A stretch of 21,411 bases of DNA from CAYRHS01 sp964424125 (GTDB lineage: Bacteria > Actinomycetota > Acidimicrobiia > IMCC26256 > JAOSJL01): the NCBI GenBank assembly GCA_964424125.1, contig CAYRHS010000037.1:1-21411 (forward strand), given 5' to 3'. How positions within the stretch are numbered: position 1 is the first letter of the stretch; every line of letters begins with the position of its first letter. Positions 1 to 9,864 of the stretch are shown in pieces. The notes beneath the pieces are model-generated. The model did no database searches. It worked only from the letters and a program-made list of their open reading frames with translations, and was not told where the DNA came from. The position numbers were made by a program, and so were the translations under genes.

Positions 1-687
1 CCCGGTCTGCTCGTCGCCGGGTGGTTGCTGCTCCTCGGCCCGATGCTCCTCTCGGGCTGGTGGGCGGTGCGCGATCCCGTCGCCGCGAGCGGACTCGTCC
101 CGGCGGAATTCCGGTCGGTCACCGAGCCGCGTGCCTCCGGCCAGGACCTCGGCCTCTCCGCCGATCAACAAGCGCAGTTCTCGAGCGAGATCTTCACCAA
201 CAACATCCGCGTCGCGGTGCTCGCGTTCGCGGGCGGAGTCGTCTTCGGCGTCCCGACGGCGCTCGTCCTCCTCTACAACGGCGTACTCGCCGGAACCGTC
301 GGCGGGCTGGCGATCTCGGCCGGAAACGGTCGTGCGTTCTTCGAGCTGGTGGTCGCGCACGGCGTGCTCGAGCTCTCGTGCATCGTCGTCGCCGCGGTGG
401 CCGGCTTCCGCCTGGGTTGGGCGCTCGTCGAACCCGGTCATCGCGGCCGCGTCGACTCCCTCGTGGCCGAGGCGCGACCCGCGGCCGAGCTCGTGCTCGG
501 GACCGCGGTGTGGCTCGTCGTCGCGGGACTCGTCGAGGGGTTCATCACGCCCGCCGGCTACGGCCTGGGACCCGCGCTGGTGATCGGTGTCGGTCTCGGG
601 GGCCTGTACTGGGGTCTCGTCGTGTGGCGCGGCCGACCTGCCCCCGTCGAGGCTCAGAGCCGAGCGCGAGCCTTGGCGCGGAGGTAG
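1..687 (+). CDS. SpoIIM-family (DUF95) integral membrane protein, 5' end cut by the window
   Basis: The frame is open from base 1, so the true start lies to the left; 228 residues and the stop are visible. It looks like the stage II sporulation protein M family: a stretch reading IFTNNIRVAVLAF at about visible residues 64-76, then LYNG, then a conserved AHGVLEL near 119-125, a following membrane helix, and a late VEGFITP before the last helix. About five hydrophobic segments are visible, so it is an inner-membrane protein. In Bacillus, SpoIIM takes part in septal peptidoglycan hydrolysis, but most members occur in non-sporulating bacteria beside MoxR/DUF58 genes, as here, and their job is unknown. 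The last 34 bases overlap the end of the opposing DUF58 gene. The family call is firm; the function is not. Confidence 0.88.
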   Translation, partial: PGLLVAGWLLLLGPMLLSGWWAVRDPVAASGLVPAEFRSVTEPRASGQDLGLSADQQAQFSSEIFTNNIRVAVLAFAGGVVFGVPTALVLLYNGVLAGTVGGLAISAGNGRAFFELVVAHGVLELSCIVVAAVAGFRLGWALVEPGHRGRVDSLVAEARPAAELVLGTAVWLVVAGLVEGFITPAGYGLGPALVIGVGLGGLYWGLVVWRGRPAPVEAQSRARALARR

Positions 688-1929
688 GCGCCGACGCACG
701 CGGTGGCGAGCCGTTCCGGGGGCGCCTCGATCACCTCGGCACCGGCGTGGCGCAGCAGGGCGGCCACGTGGTTTCGCTCGTCGAGCACCGCGAGGGCGAC
801 CGCGGCGCGGGCCAGGTCGTCGGTGTCGTGGGGGTCAGCGGTCACGGCCTGGCGGAGATCGGGATCGGTCGCCCCGGCCACGACCACCGCGTGCCGGCGC
901 GCCAGCACGGGCACCGCCCGGAGCAACGAGCGCGCCGCCACCTCCTCGACGAGGTCGGTGAGCACGAGCACGAAGGCGCGCTTGGAGCCGCCGATCTCGC
1001 GGAACGCCCGCTCGTAGTCGGCGTCGGCCGGGCTCGGCTCGAGCTCGAACGTCGCCTGGATCACCGCGCTCCCGTTGCGCCGCGCCGGACCGACCAGTGT
1101 GCGCACGTCCCGATCGAACGCCACGGCGCCGCAGCGGTCCCCGACCTCGTCGGCGACGAGCGCGACCGCCGCAAGCGCGTCGATCGCGGCGTCGAGCCGA
1201 GTGCGATCGCCCAGTGGCGCGGCCATCAGCCGGCCCGTGTCGAGGACCAGGATCACGTCGCGGTCCTGCTCGACGCGGAACTGGTTGCTCATCGGTCGGC
1301 CCGTGCGAGCGGACGCGCGCCAGTTGACCTGACGGATGTCGTCGTCGGGGGAGTAGTCGCGGATCGACTCGAAGTCCGTGCCGAGACCGAGCGGGCCGCG
1401 CGTGAGGCGCCCGGGCTCGCGGAATCGCCCCTGGCGCACGGCGAGCGCGAGCCGGCGGGCCGCCGGGAGGTCGGGGAAGACGCGCACCGAGGCGGTGGTC
1501 TCGTCGTGGCGGTACCAGGAGCCGAGGCCGAGGGGACCTTCGGTGCGGGTGGCCACGCTCGGGAGCTCGTGTCGTCCGCGTCGGCGGGGACGGACCACGG
1601 CGTCGAGCACGTCGTCGCCTTCGGGCGGGTCCACGGGGAGGTCGGGGATCCGTGGCTGACGCACGCGGACCCGGGACGACCCGGGGGCCGTCGTCGTGAT
1701 CCGCAGGTCGCTCGCGACCCCGCGCGCCAGCACGACCGGGACCTCGCGCTCGACGGCGGGAGGGCGTCGCGCACGGACCAGGTCGACGGCGACCGCGGTG
1801 ACCACGGCGATCACCACGACGACCGCGAGCAACGGTGCGACGAGGAGTGCGAGGAGCGCCGCGGCCGCGAAGGCCAGCGCGGCTCGGAGCGTGGGACTCA
1901 CGGCGTCGCGGACGAGACGTAGGTCTCGC

Positions 1930-1952
<23 letters not shown>
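654..1952 (-). CDS. DUF58 domain protein (MoxR-associated, membrane-anchored, vWA-like)
   Basis: A 432-residue protein. Two adjoining hydrophobic stretches near residues 23-58 form an N-terminal membrane hairpin. The DUF58 signature lies at about 191-217 (GTDFESIRDYSPDDD, then VNWRASART). A von Willebrand A-like core follows, beginning with DVILVLDTGR near 232-241; the first metal-site motif reads DTGRL rather than DxSxS, so the MIDAS is probably incomplete. DUF58 proteins are usual partners of MoxR ATPases and are thought to be client or adaptor proteins in the assembly of surface or metal-containing complexes. The GTG start at 1952 overlaps the end of the MoxR gene by 23 bases and has no clear Shine-Dalgarno; a GTG at 1901 is the alternative. 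It is the last gene of the leftward operon. Confidence 0.9.
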
Positions 1953-2864
<912 letters not shown>

Positions 2865-2868
<4 letters not shown>

Positions 2869-4022
2869 CCGTCGCCTCTCTCCAAGCGGGCGAGGGCCCG
2901 GCCTGCCGCGGCAAGCGCCTCCTCGCTGTCACCGTCACCGCACACGCCGGCAATCTCGTCGGCGGGCCACCCCAGCCGCCGCGCGGCGGCGCGCAACTCC
3001 TCCTCTCCGGCGTCCAAGGCCAGTCCGGTCCTCCGGCGGAGCCGTTCGCGGGCGGCGGTACGCAGCCCTCCCAACGCTCCGGCCGGGGGATCCGTCCGGG
3101 CGAGCGTAGCGGCGAGCGCGTCGACGTAGGCCGCCCGCGCCGGCGCGAGTGGGCGCTGCTGTTGCTCGGGCGGCCCGAGGCGCCGTGCCCGGGCCCACAC
3201 GGCGACGAGAGCCGCGAGGACGAGTTCTGCGAATGCCACCTTCCAGCCGGTCGGGATGGCCGCCACCCCCGTCGTCTCGCCCAGGCCGTGCACTCCCTCG
3301 GCGAAGACCACCGAGGTCGCGCCGTCCACCAGCGCGAGCCCCATGGCCGCGTTGTCCTCTTCGGCGAGGAGCCGGTTCTGGAGCGGCGACGCGTCCGCGA
3401 GCAGCGTGACCTGGATGGGTGCACCGACCTCGGAGCTGACCCCGGCCGCGAGCACGACGAGCGCCTCGCTGTCTCGAGCGACCACGGGAGTACCGCCCGC
3501 GGAGTCGGTGAACGTCCCCGCACCCGCAGTCCGCACTCGGAGGTCGGCATAGCGGCGAACGGAGATTCGGCCCTCGAACTCATCGGGCCCGTCGGGGCTC
3601 CACGAAGGAGGCCGGAGGAGCACGGCGTCGAGCACGCGATCGGAGAACCGGCCACCGGCCACGAGGTGCCCGCCCGACTCGACGAATCCTCGGAGCGCCG
3701 CGAGATCGTCGTCGGTGAGGTCGCCGGGATCGATGACGACGAGGGTCGATCCCGGATCGAGCTCCGCGTCGGCGAGCGGTCCGCGCTGGCGTTCCACCCG
3801 GACGTCGAAGCGCCCGAGCAGCGAGGCGTACGCCGCCAGACCGTCGTCGCCGGTTGCGATGGACGACGAGGTGGCTCCACCGGGTGCCTCGCCTCCCACC
3901 GCCCGGTCGAGGGCCCAGGCGATCGCGTTCAGCGCCACGATCGCGACGAGGAACGCCAGGGCGAACTTGCCGCCGGTGGGGAGACGGCGCAGACGAGCGG
4001 CAAGTCCGGTCGGAGCGCTCAC
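2865..4022 (-). CDS. DUF4350 domain membrane protein
   Basis: Start chosen at the GTG at 4022, which forms a GTGA overlap with the end of the DUF4129 gene and has GGAG five bases upstream; a longer frame opens at 4055 but would overlap the upstream gene by 37 bases. This gives 385 residues. There is a membrane helix at about 19-38, an extracytoplasmic DUF4350 region at about 50-250 with a Rossmann-like segment (STLVVIDPGDLTDDDL near 92-107, then FVESGGHLVAGG), and a second helix at about 261-278. The cytoplasmic tail is charged and contains QQQR. DUF4350 proteins regularly sit between DUF4129 and MoxR genes in actinobacteria; the function is unknown. The loop fold recalls glutamine-amidotransferase-like, ligand-sensing folds, which is inference. 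Confidence 0.88.
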
Positions 4023-4662
4023 GCCGTCTCCGCCTCGCGCACGACGCGGGGCCAACCCGCCCGCGCTCGCTCCACGTCCGTCGCCGACGCCGGTCGTCCC
4101 CCGTAGGCGATCTCGTCGAAGTCGAGCGCGAGGGTGTCGAAGTCGCGCAGGTGCAGGCGCTGGCGCACCTCGCCGCTCGTGATCGAGGGCCGAAAGGCGA
4201 TCGCGCCGGCGTCGTCGAGGCGCAGGAGCCCGGCGCGGAAGCGCAATCGCACCGCCGCGTCGAGCTCGCCGGCTCGCGCGGCCTCGTCCGCCGCCCGCTC
4301 GAGCGCGTCGGGGGAGCGACGGTCGACGGTCGCCGGGAAGCCGCGGAGGGTTTCCTCGCGTCGGACGCCGGCGCGCCGGGCGATGCGCGTGGCCACGAAC
4401 GCGGCGACTGCGACGACCACCACTGCGATGACGGCGAAGCCGAGCGGTGATCTACCCACGTCGCCGAAGAAGCCGGCGACGTGGCCGAGGAAGTTGCCGA
4501 CGGGTTCCAGGCGATGGCCGATCCAGTCGAGGACGCCGCGGAACGGGCGAGGGATCTGCCGCGGCGAGAACCGCGGTTCGGAGAGGATGGCGTCGGCTTC
4601 CCGGCGAGCAGCATCGGGATCGACGCGCGGCGCGGTGCCGGCCAGCAGGGGAGCGAGCGAGG

Positions 4663-4666
<4 letters not shown>
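4019..4666 (-). CDS. DUF4129 domain membrane protein
   Basis: A 215-residue protein with one clear membrane helix at about residues 75-93 and a C-terminal cytoplasmic DUF4129 region at about 135-190, recognised by AVRLRFRAGLLRLDDAGAI followed by SGEVRQRL. In other proteins DUF4129 is the C-terminal tail of transglutaminase-like membrane proteins and lies next to MoxR and DUF58. Here it stands alone without a transglutaminase domain. The GTG start at 4666 sits in a GTGA overlap with the stop of the upstream membrane gene, and its own stop overlaps the DUF4350 start in the same way. The family call is good; the role within the MoxR module is unknown. Confidence 0.85.
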
Positions 4667-5799
<1,133 letters not shown>

Positions 5800-5806
5800 G
5801 CAACCG

Positions 5807-5812
5807 ACGATA
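5807..5812 (-). promoter_or_regulatory. -10 element for a leaderless MoxR-operon transcript
   Basis: On the minus strand TATCGT matches TANNNT and is followed by 7 bases and then the GTG start at 5799. No ribosome site precedes that GTG. The same layout precedes three or four other genes of this window. No convincing -35 element was found. Confidence 0.45.
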
Positions 5813-5846
5813 ACGCCCCCGCGAACGCTCCCCTGCGGTCAGGATC

Positions 5847-5861
5847 GGCGGTGTCGCCGCC
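5847..5861 (-). terminator. possible short hairpin after the thiolase gene
   Basis: GGCGG and CCGCC arms with a 5-base loop lie immediately after the thiolase stop codon. There is no T run. It would have to be a short factor-assisted or GC-only terminator, so the call is weak. Confidence 0.3.
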
Positions 5862-7043
5862 TCAGCGCGTGCGGACGAGCGCAGCCTCGCCTTGCCCGCC
5901 GCCGCCGCAGAGGGCGGCCGCGCCGAGTCCACCGCCGCGGCGCCGGAGCTCGTTGATCAGGGTGAGGGTGATGCGAGTCCCTGACATCCCGACCGGGTGG
6001 CCGAGAGCGATCGCCCCGCCGTTGACGTTCGTGACCTCGTCGGTGATGCCGAGGTCTTCCATCGAGGCCAAGCCAACGGCGGCGAATGCCTCGTTGAGCT
6101 CGAAGAGGTCGATGTCGCTGACGGCGACGTCGGCCTTCTCGACCGCGGCCTTGATCGCGTTGGACGGCTGGTGCAGCAGCGACGCGTCGGGGCCCGCGAC
6201 CATCCCGAAGCCCACGAGCTCGGCGAGCGGGTCGATGCCCAGCTCCTCGGCCTTGGCCTCGCTCATCACCACGACCGCCGCGGCGCCGTCGCTGATCTGG
6301 CTCGCGTTCCCCGCGGTGATCGTTCCCTCCTTCGAGAACGCCGGACGCAGCTTGCCGAGCGACTCGGGCGTCGTCCCCGGCCGGACGCCCTCGTCCTCGG
6401 TCACGAGGATGGGGTCACCCCTGCGCTGGGGCACCTCGACCGGGATGGTCTCGTCGGCGAAGCGGCCTTCCTTCTCGGCGTTGGCCGCCCGCTCGTGACT
6501 CTGGGCCGCCAGCTCGTCCTGGGCCTGTCGGGAGATGCCGAACTGCTGTGCGTACCGTTCCGTACCGGTCCCCATGTGCACGGCATCGAACGCGCACCAG
6601 AGTCCGTCGTGGACCAACGAGTCGACCAGCTCGCCGGGGCCCATGCGGTAGCCCGCCCGCGCCTCGGGAAGCAGGTAGGGCGCCTTGGTCATGGACTCCA
6701 TCCCACCCGCGACGACGATCTCGGCGTCGCCGGCGCCGATCATCTGGTCGGCGAGGTAGATCGTGTCGACGCCGGACAGGCAGACCTTGTTGACCGTCAT
6801 CGCCGGCACGGTCATGGGGATGCCGCCGTGCGCCGCCGCTTGCCGGGCGGTGATCTGGCCCTGACCGGCCTGGATCACCTGGCCCATCAACACGTAGTCG
6901 ATCTGTTCGGGCGAGACCCCGCCGCGCCGCAGTGCCTCTCTGATCGCGAACCCGCCGAGGTCCATGGCGGTGAACGTGGACAGGGCACCGGAGAGCCTGC
7001 CGATGGGGGTGCGGGCCGAGGAGACGATGACCGAGCCGGGCAT
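5862..7043 (-). CDS. acetyl-CoA C-acetyltransferase (thiolase)
   Basis: Thiolase II family, 393 residues, the usual length. The catalytic residues are all at expected places: nucleophile Cys88 in NKVCLSG, NEAF in the C-terminal half, His349 in ALGHPVG and Cys379 in CGGGGQGEA. The nucleophile motif has Leu where most biosynthetic thiolases have Gly (NKVCGSG). It condenses two acetyl-CoA to acetoacetyl-CoA or cleaves 3-ketoacyl-CoA. With ccr nearby, the condensing direction, the entry step of the ethylmalonyl-CoA pathway, is plausible. The ATG at 7043 is chosen because GGAGG lies 6 bases upstream and the family N-terminus begins here; the longer open frame to 7187 adds unrelated sequence. It is transcribed divergently from the ABM gene. 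Confidence 0.95.
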   Translation of the reverse strand: MPGSVIVSSARTPIGRLSGALSTFTAMDLGGFAIREALRRGGVSPEQIDYVLMGQVIQAGQGQITARQAAAHGGIPMTVPAMTVNKVCLSGVDTIYLADQMIGAGDAEIVVAGGMESMTKAPYLLPEARAGYRMGPGELVDSLVHDGLWCAFDAVHMGTGTERYAQQFGISRQAQDELAAQSHERAANAEKEGRFADETIPVEVPQRRGDPILVTEDEGVRPGTTPESLGKLRPAFSKEGTITAGNASQISDGAAAVVVMSEAKAEELGIDPLAELVGFGMVAGPDASLLHQPSNAIKAAVEKADVAVSDIDLFELNEAFAAVGLASMEDLGITDEVTNVNGGAIALGHPVGMSGTRITLTLINELRRRGGGLGAAALCGGGGQGEAALVRTR

Positions 7044-7158
7044 GGGAATCCTCCGTGGAGGGGCGATCACGAACCTACCGAAGGGTAACGGAGAGGGGAA
7101 TCCGGGGTCGAGGCCGCCCGCTAACGTGCCGCTCGGCCCAGCAGGGAGGACGACCACC

Positions 7159-7464
7159 GTGATCGTCGTGGCGGGGACAGCCCGCATCCGCCCCGAGAAG
7201 CGTGACGCGGCGCGGACCGCGGCGCAGCGGGTCGCCGAGGCGACCCGCGCCGAGCCCGGGAACCTCGCCTACCGGTTCGCGTTCGACGTCGATGACGAGA
7301 ACGTCGTGCACCTCTTCGAGGAGTGGGAGTCGGCGGAGGCGCTCGAGGAGCACTTCGCGACGTCCCACCTCGCCGAGTTCGTGACCGTGCTGGCGGAGGT
7401 GCTCGAGGGAGAGCCGGCCATCGTCCGCTACGAGGTCACCGATTCCGCGCCGCTCGGGATCTGA
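7159..7464 (+). CDS. antibiotic biosynthesis monooxygenase (ABM)-fold small protein
   Basis: 101 residues from a GTG at 7159 with AGGGAGGA 8 bases upstream. It shows the dimeric alpha/beta ABM pattern: a first strand VVAGTARIRPEKRDA, a helix with EATRAEPGN, a strand LAYRFAFDVDDENVVHLFEEW, then SAEALEEHFATSHLAEF. The EEW and EEHFATSH motifs are typical of this family. Members include quinol monooxygenases (YgiN), heme-degrading enzymes and many proteins of unknown role, and no cofactor is implied. It lies 53 bases ahead of ccr in the same direction and may share a transcript, but ccr seems to have its own start signal. The fold call is good; the substrate is unknown. Confidence 0.85.
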   Translation: MIVVAGTARIRPEKRDAARTAAQRVAEATRAEPGNLAYRFAFDVDDENVVHLFEEWESAEALEEHFATSHLAEFVTVLAEVLEGEPAIVRYEVTDSAPLGI

Positions 7465-7503
7465 GCGGGGTCGTCGGGCTTGGAGCGGAACCGGCGGCGC
7501 CGG

Positions 7504-7509
7504 TACCGT
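7504..7509 (+). promoter_or_regulatory. -10 element for ccr, leaderless type
   Basis: TACCGT (TANNNT) ends 8 bases before the ccr ATG at 7518, and no Shine-Dalgarno lies between. This spacing would place the transcription start at or next to the start codon. No clear -35 was seen. Confidence 0.4.
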
Positions 7510-7517
7510 CGGCAGAC

Positions 7518-8873
7518 ATGACTGCGCAGATGGACGCGATCCGCGCCGCGATCCTCGAGGGCTCCGATGACGAAGTCATCGCCGGGCTCCCGATGCCCGA
7601 GTCGTTCCGGGCCGCGGTGGTCCGCAAGGACGAGGCCGACATGTTCGAGGGCATCCCCTCGAACGAGAAGGACCCCCGCAAGTCGGTCCACGTCGACGAG
7701 GTGCCGTTGCCGGAGCTCGCACCCGACGAGGCGTACGTGGCGGTCATGGCCAGCTCGATCAACTTCAACACCGTCTGGACCTCGATCTTCGAGCCGCTGC
7801 CGACGTTCCTGTTCCTGGAGCGCCTCGGCAAGGAGTCGGTCTGGGGCGCGCGCCACGATCTGCCGTACCACGTCATGGGCTCCGACGGCGCCGGGGTCGT
7901 GCTGCGGACGGGATCGGCTGTGCGCAGGTGGAAGCCCGGCGACCGGGTCACCATCCACTGCAACTACGTCGACGACCAGGATCCCAGCGCCCACGACGAC
8001 TCCATGCTCGCCACCAACCAACGCATCTGGGGGTTCGAGTCCAACTTCGGCGGGCTGGCCGAGATCGCCGTGGTGAAGGCCAACCAGCTCATGCCCAAGC
8101 CCGCCCACCTCACCTGGGAAGAAGCCGCCGTCAACGCGCTCACCAACTCCACGAGCTACCGCATGCTGGTCAGCCCCAACGGCGCGCACATGACCCAGGG
8201 CCAGTCGGTGCTCGTGTGGGGCGCCACCGGTGGGCTCGGCGGCTACGCGTGCCAGTACGTGCTCAACGGCGGCGGGACCCCGGTGGGCGTCGTGTCGTCG
8301 CCGGAGCGAGTCGAGCTGCTGCACGAGCTGGGTGTCGCCGCGGCCATCGACCGCAAGGCCGACGGCTACCGCTTCTGGAACGAGGAAGGGCAGCAGGACC
8401 CCAAGGAATGGCGCCGGCTCGGCAAGAAGATCCGTGAGCTCGTCGGCACTGACGTCGACATCGTCTTCGAGCACCCCGGCCGCCAGACGATGGGTGCGTC
8501 CGTGTTCGTCGCCAAGCGAGGCGGGACGATCGTCACCTGCGCGGCGACGTCCGGCTACATGATCGAGTACGACAACCGGTACCTCTGGATGAACCTCAAG
8601 ACGATCAAGGCATCGCACTTCGCCAACTACCGCGAGGCCTGGGCCGCCAACCAGCTGGTCTGCGAGGGGCGCATCCACCCGATCCTCTCCGCGACGTACT
8701 CGCTCGACGACACCGGAGAGGCGGCGTACCAGGTCCACCGCAACCTCCACGAGGGCAAGCTCGCGGTCCTCGCGCTCGCGCCCGAAGAGGGTCTGGGCGT
8801 CACCGACCAGGAGCTGCGTGAGCAGCATCTCGACGAGATCACGCTGTTCCGTCGCCTCCGAGCCGGAGCGTGA
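7518..8873 (+). CDS. ccr: crotonyl-CoA carboxylase/reductase
   Basis: Medium-chain dehydrogenase/reductase family, 451 residues, the usual length for Ccr. It catalyses NADPH-dependent reductive carboxylation of crotonyl-CoA to ethylmalonyl-CoA. The N-terminal catalytic domain carries ASSINFNTVWTSIFEPLPTF and HVMGSDGAGVV. The cofactor site is WGATGGLGGYACQ near 234-246. The four residues known to hold CO2 in the Kitasatospora enzyme have counterparts: Asn84 (INFN), Phe173-Glu174 (WGFES) and His367 (KASHF). That separates it from simple crotonyl-CoA reductases and alcohol dehydrogenases. The ATG at 7518 is used because conserved family sequence begins just after it and upstream codons look intergenic; no ribosome site is visible. 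The epimerase gene follows after 4 bases. Confidence 0.97.
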   Translation: MTAQMDAIRAAILEGSDDEVIAGLPMPESFRAAVVRKDEADMFEGIPSNEKDPRKSVHVDEVPLPELAPDEAYVAVMASSINFNTVWTSIFEPLPTFLFLERLGKESVWGARHDLPYHVMGSDGAGVVLRTGSAVRRWKPGDRVTIHCNYVDDQDPSAHDDSMLATNQRIWGFESNFGGLAEIAVVKANQLMPKPAHLTWEEAAVNALTNSTSYRMLVSPNGAHMTQGQSVLVWGATGGLGGYACQYVLNGGGTPVGVVSSPERVELLHELGVAAAIDRKADGYRFWNEEGQQDPKEWRRLGKKIRELVGTDVDIVFEHPGRQTMGASVFVAKRGGTIVTCAATSGYMIEYDNRYLWMNLKTIKASHFANYREAWAANQLVCEGRIHPILSATYSLDDTGEAAYQVHRNLHEGKLAVLALAPEEGLGVTDQELREQHLDEITLFRRLRAGA

Positions 8874-8877
8874 CCCG

Positions 8878-9279
8878 ATGGCGCTGACCGAGATCGACCA
8901 CGTCGCAATCGCCGTGAACGACCTGGAGGCGGCGATCGCCTACTACCGCGACACCTACGGGGTCGACGTCGAGCACCGCGAGGTCGTCGAGTCCGACGGC
9001 GTCGAAGAGGCGTTGCTGCGCGTTGCCGACAGCTACGTGCAGCTGCTGACGCCGACCCGCGACGACTCCCCCGTCGCGAAGTACCTGGCCCGCAAGGGCG
9101 AGGGGTTGCACCACATCGGGTACCGCGTCGATTCGTGCGCGGAGGCGCTGGAGCGGGTCAAGGCGCAGGGCCACCGCGTGATCGACGACGCACCGCGGCC
9201 GGGAAGTCGCGGGACGACCGTCGCCTTCGTGCATCCGAAGACGGCCTTCGGAACACTCATCGAGCTCGTCGAGGAGTGA
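8878..9279 (+). CDS. ethylmalonyl-CoA/methylmalonyl-CoA epimerase
   Basis: Vicinal-oxygen-chelate protein of 133 residues, the full family length. It interconverts the (2R) and (2S) forms of ethylmalonyl-CoA and methylmalonyl-CoA. The metal ligands can be placed: His8 in IDHVAIAV, Gln55 in SYVQLLTP, His79 in LHHIGYRV and Glu129 in TLIELVEE. The start ATG is 4 bases after the ccr stop, with GGAG about 9 bases upstream, so it is co-translated with ccr. Ccr makes one stereoisomer and the mutase needs the other, so this pairing is functionally coherent. A second role in propionyl-CoA carboxylation is likely, since the known epimerase serves both substrates. Confidence 0.95.
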   Translation: MALTEIDHVAIAVNDLEAAIAYYRDTYGVDVEHREVVESDGVEEALLRVADSYVQLLTPTRDDSPVAKYLARKGEGLHHIGYRVDSCAEALERVKAQGHRVIDDAPRPGSRGTTVAFVHPKTAFGTLIELVEE

Positions 9280-9283
9280 GCCG

Positions 9284-9697
9284 GTGACGGTGCTCCGCCA
9301 CCACGTGAACCCCGGCAACGTCTACCGGACCCTCGACGCCGGGTGGTCGCAAGCCGTCGTCACCGAGGGCGGGCGCACCGTCCGTTGTGCGGGCGTCGCG
9401 GCGGTCGACGAGCGCGGCGACGTCGTCGGTGACGACCTCGCCGCGCAGCTCGATGCCGTGCTCGAGAACGTGCGGCGCGTCCTGGTCGCGTCCGGAGGCA
9501 CGCCCGCCGACGTCGTGCGGGTGCGCGTCCATCTGGTCGACGAGGACGCCGACGCGTCGGCGACCGTCGCCCGTGCCCTGCGGGGCTTCTTCCCCACGGA
9601 ACGTCTCCCGGCCGCGAGCCTGCTCTCGGTCCGGGCGCTCGCCGATCCCCGGCTGCTCGTCGAGCTCGAGGTCACCGCGGTCCTCGCGGCCGGGTGA
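9284..9697 (+). CDS. RidA/YjgF-family protein lacking the catalytic arginine
   Basis: 137 residues, the normal Rid length. It starts with GTG at 9284, four bases after the epimerase stop, with GAGGAG 7 bases upstream, so it is the third gene of the ccr operon. Family features are QLDAVLENVRRVLVASGG in the middle helix, DVVRVRVHLVD, and VELEV near the end. In RidA the segment reads PxR and the Arg binds the imine substrate; here it reads LPAAS (108-112) with Ala111 in that place. Enamine/imine deaminase activity is therefore doubtful, as in the arginine-free Rid subfamilies. A link to CoA chemistry is suggested only by the operon. Confidence 0.88.
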   Translation: MTVLRHHVNPGNVYRTLDAGWSQAVVTEGGRTVRCAGVAAVDERGDVVGDDLAAQLDAVLENVRRVLVASGGTPADVVRVRVHLVDEDADASATVARALRGFFPTERLPAASLLSVRALADPRLLVELEVTAVLAAG

Positions 9698-9739
9698 CCG
9701 GCTGCCCTCGGCGAATCCGACAACTCGGGCACGCTTCCC

Positions 9740-9763
9740 CTCGGGCGGCCGCGCCGCGCCGAG
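9740..9763 (+). terminator. possible terminator of the ccr operon
   Basis: Outer arms CTCGG/CCGAG and inner arms CGGC/GCCG with a 3-base loop form an interrupted GC-rich stem 43 bases after the RidA-like gene and just before the hsp20 promoter. There is no T run, so this is a moderate call. Confidence 0.4.
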
Positions 9764-9767
9764 TGCC

Positions 9768-9796
9768 TTGCACATGAGCGACTCAGCTTTTATCAT
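9768..9796 (+). promoter_or_regulatory. hsp20 promoter, TTGCAC - 17 bases - TATCAT
   Basis: TTGCAC at 9768-9773 and TATCAT at 9791-9796 are separated by exactly 17 bases, the ideal spacing for a primary-sigma promoter. They sit in the only AT-rich patch of this region (9786-9815). The expected start near 9803 would leave a leader of about 60 bases before hsp20. Confidence 0.7.
9775..9785. promoter_or_regulatory. dyad TGAG-CGA-CTCA between -35 and -10 of hsp20
   Basis: A perfect 4+4 inverted repeat with a 3-base centre lies inside the promoter spacer, a common place for a heat-shock repressor operator. It matches neither the HspR (HAIR) nor the CIRCE consensus. Confidence 0.4.
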
Positions 9797-9864
9797 ATCT
9801 CTCATAGAAGATTTGTCGGAGGCCCCGATGGCACAGCGGATCGGGACCGAGGAGGGACATCGAG

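Noticed and set aside
21..1922. 633-codon open frame on the plus strand across the SpoIIM and DUF58 genes
   Set aside because: Its translation is Arg/Gly-rich with no family pattern; it is the shadow of two well-supported genes in a GC-rich genome.
4023..4055. ATG at 4055 as the start of the DUF4350 gene
   Set aside because: It would overlap the DUF4129 gene by 37 bases, whereas GTG 4022 gives a GTGA overlap like its neighbours and has a ribosome site.
7044..7187. Longer thiolase start at 7187
   Set aside because: The extra 48 residues have no thiolase character and overlap the divergent ABM gene start; GGAGG precedes the ATG at 7043.
7428..8828. 466-codon minus-strand frame opposite ccr
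   Set aside because: Asp/Val/Gly-rich antisense translation with no motif, while ccr on the plus strand has every catalytic residue.
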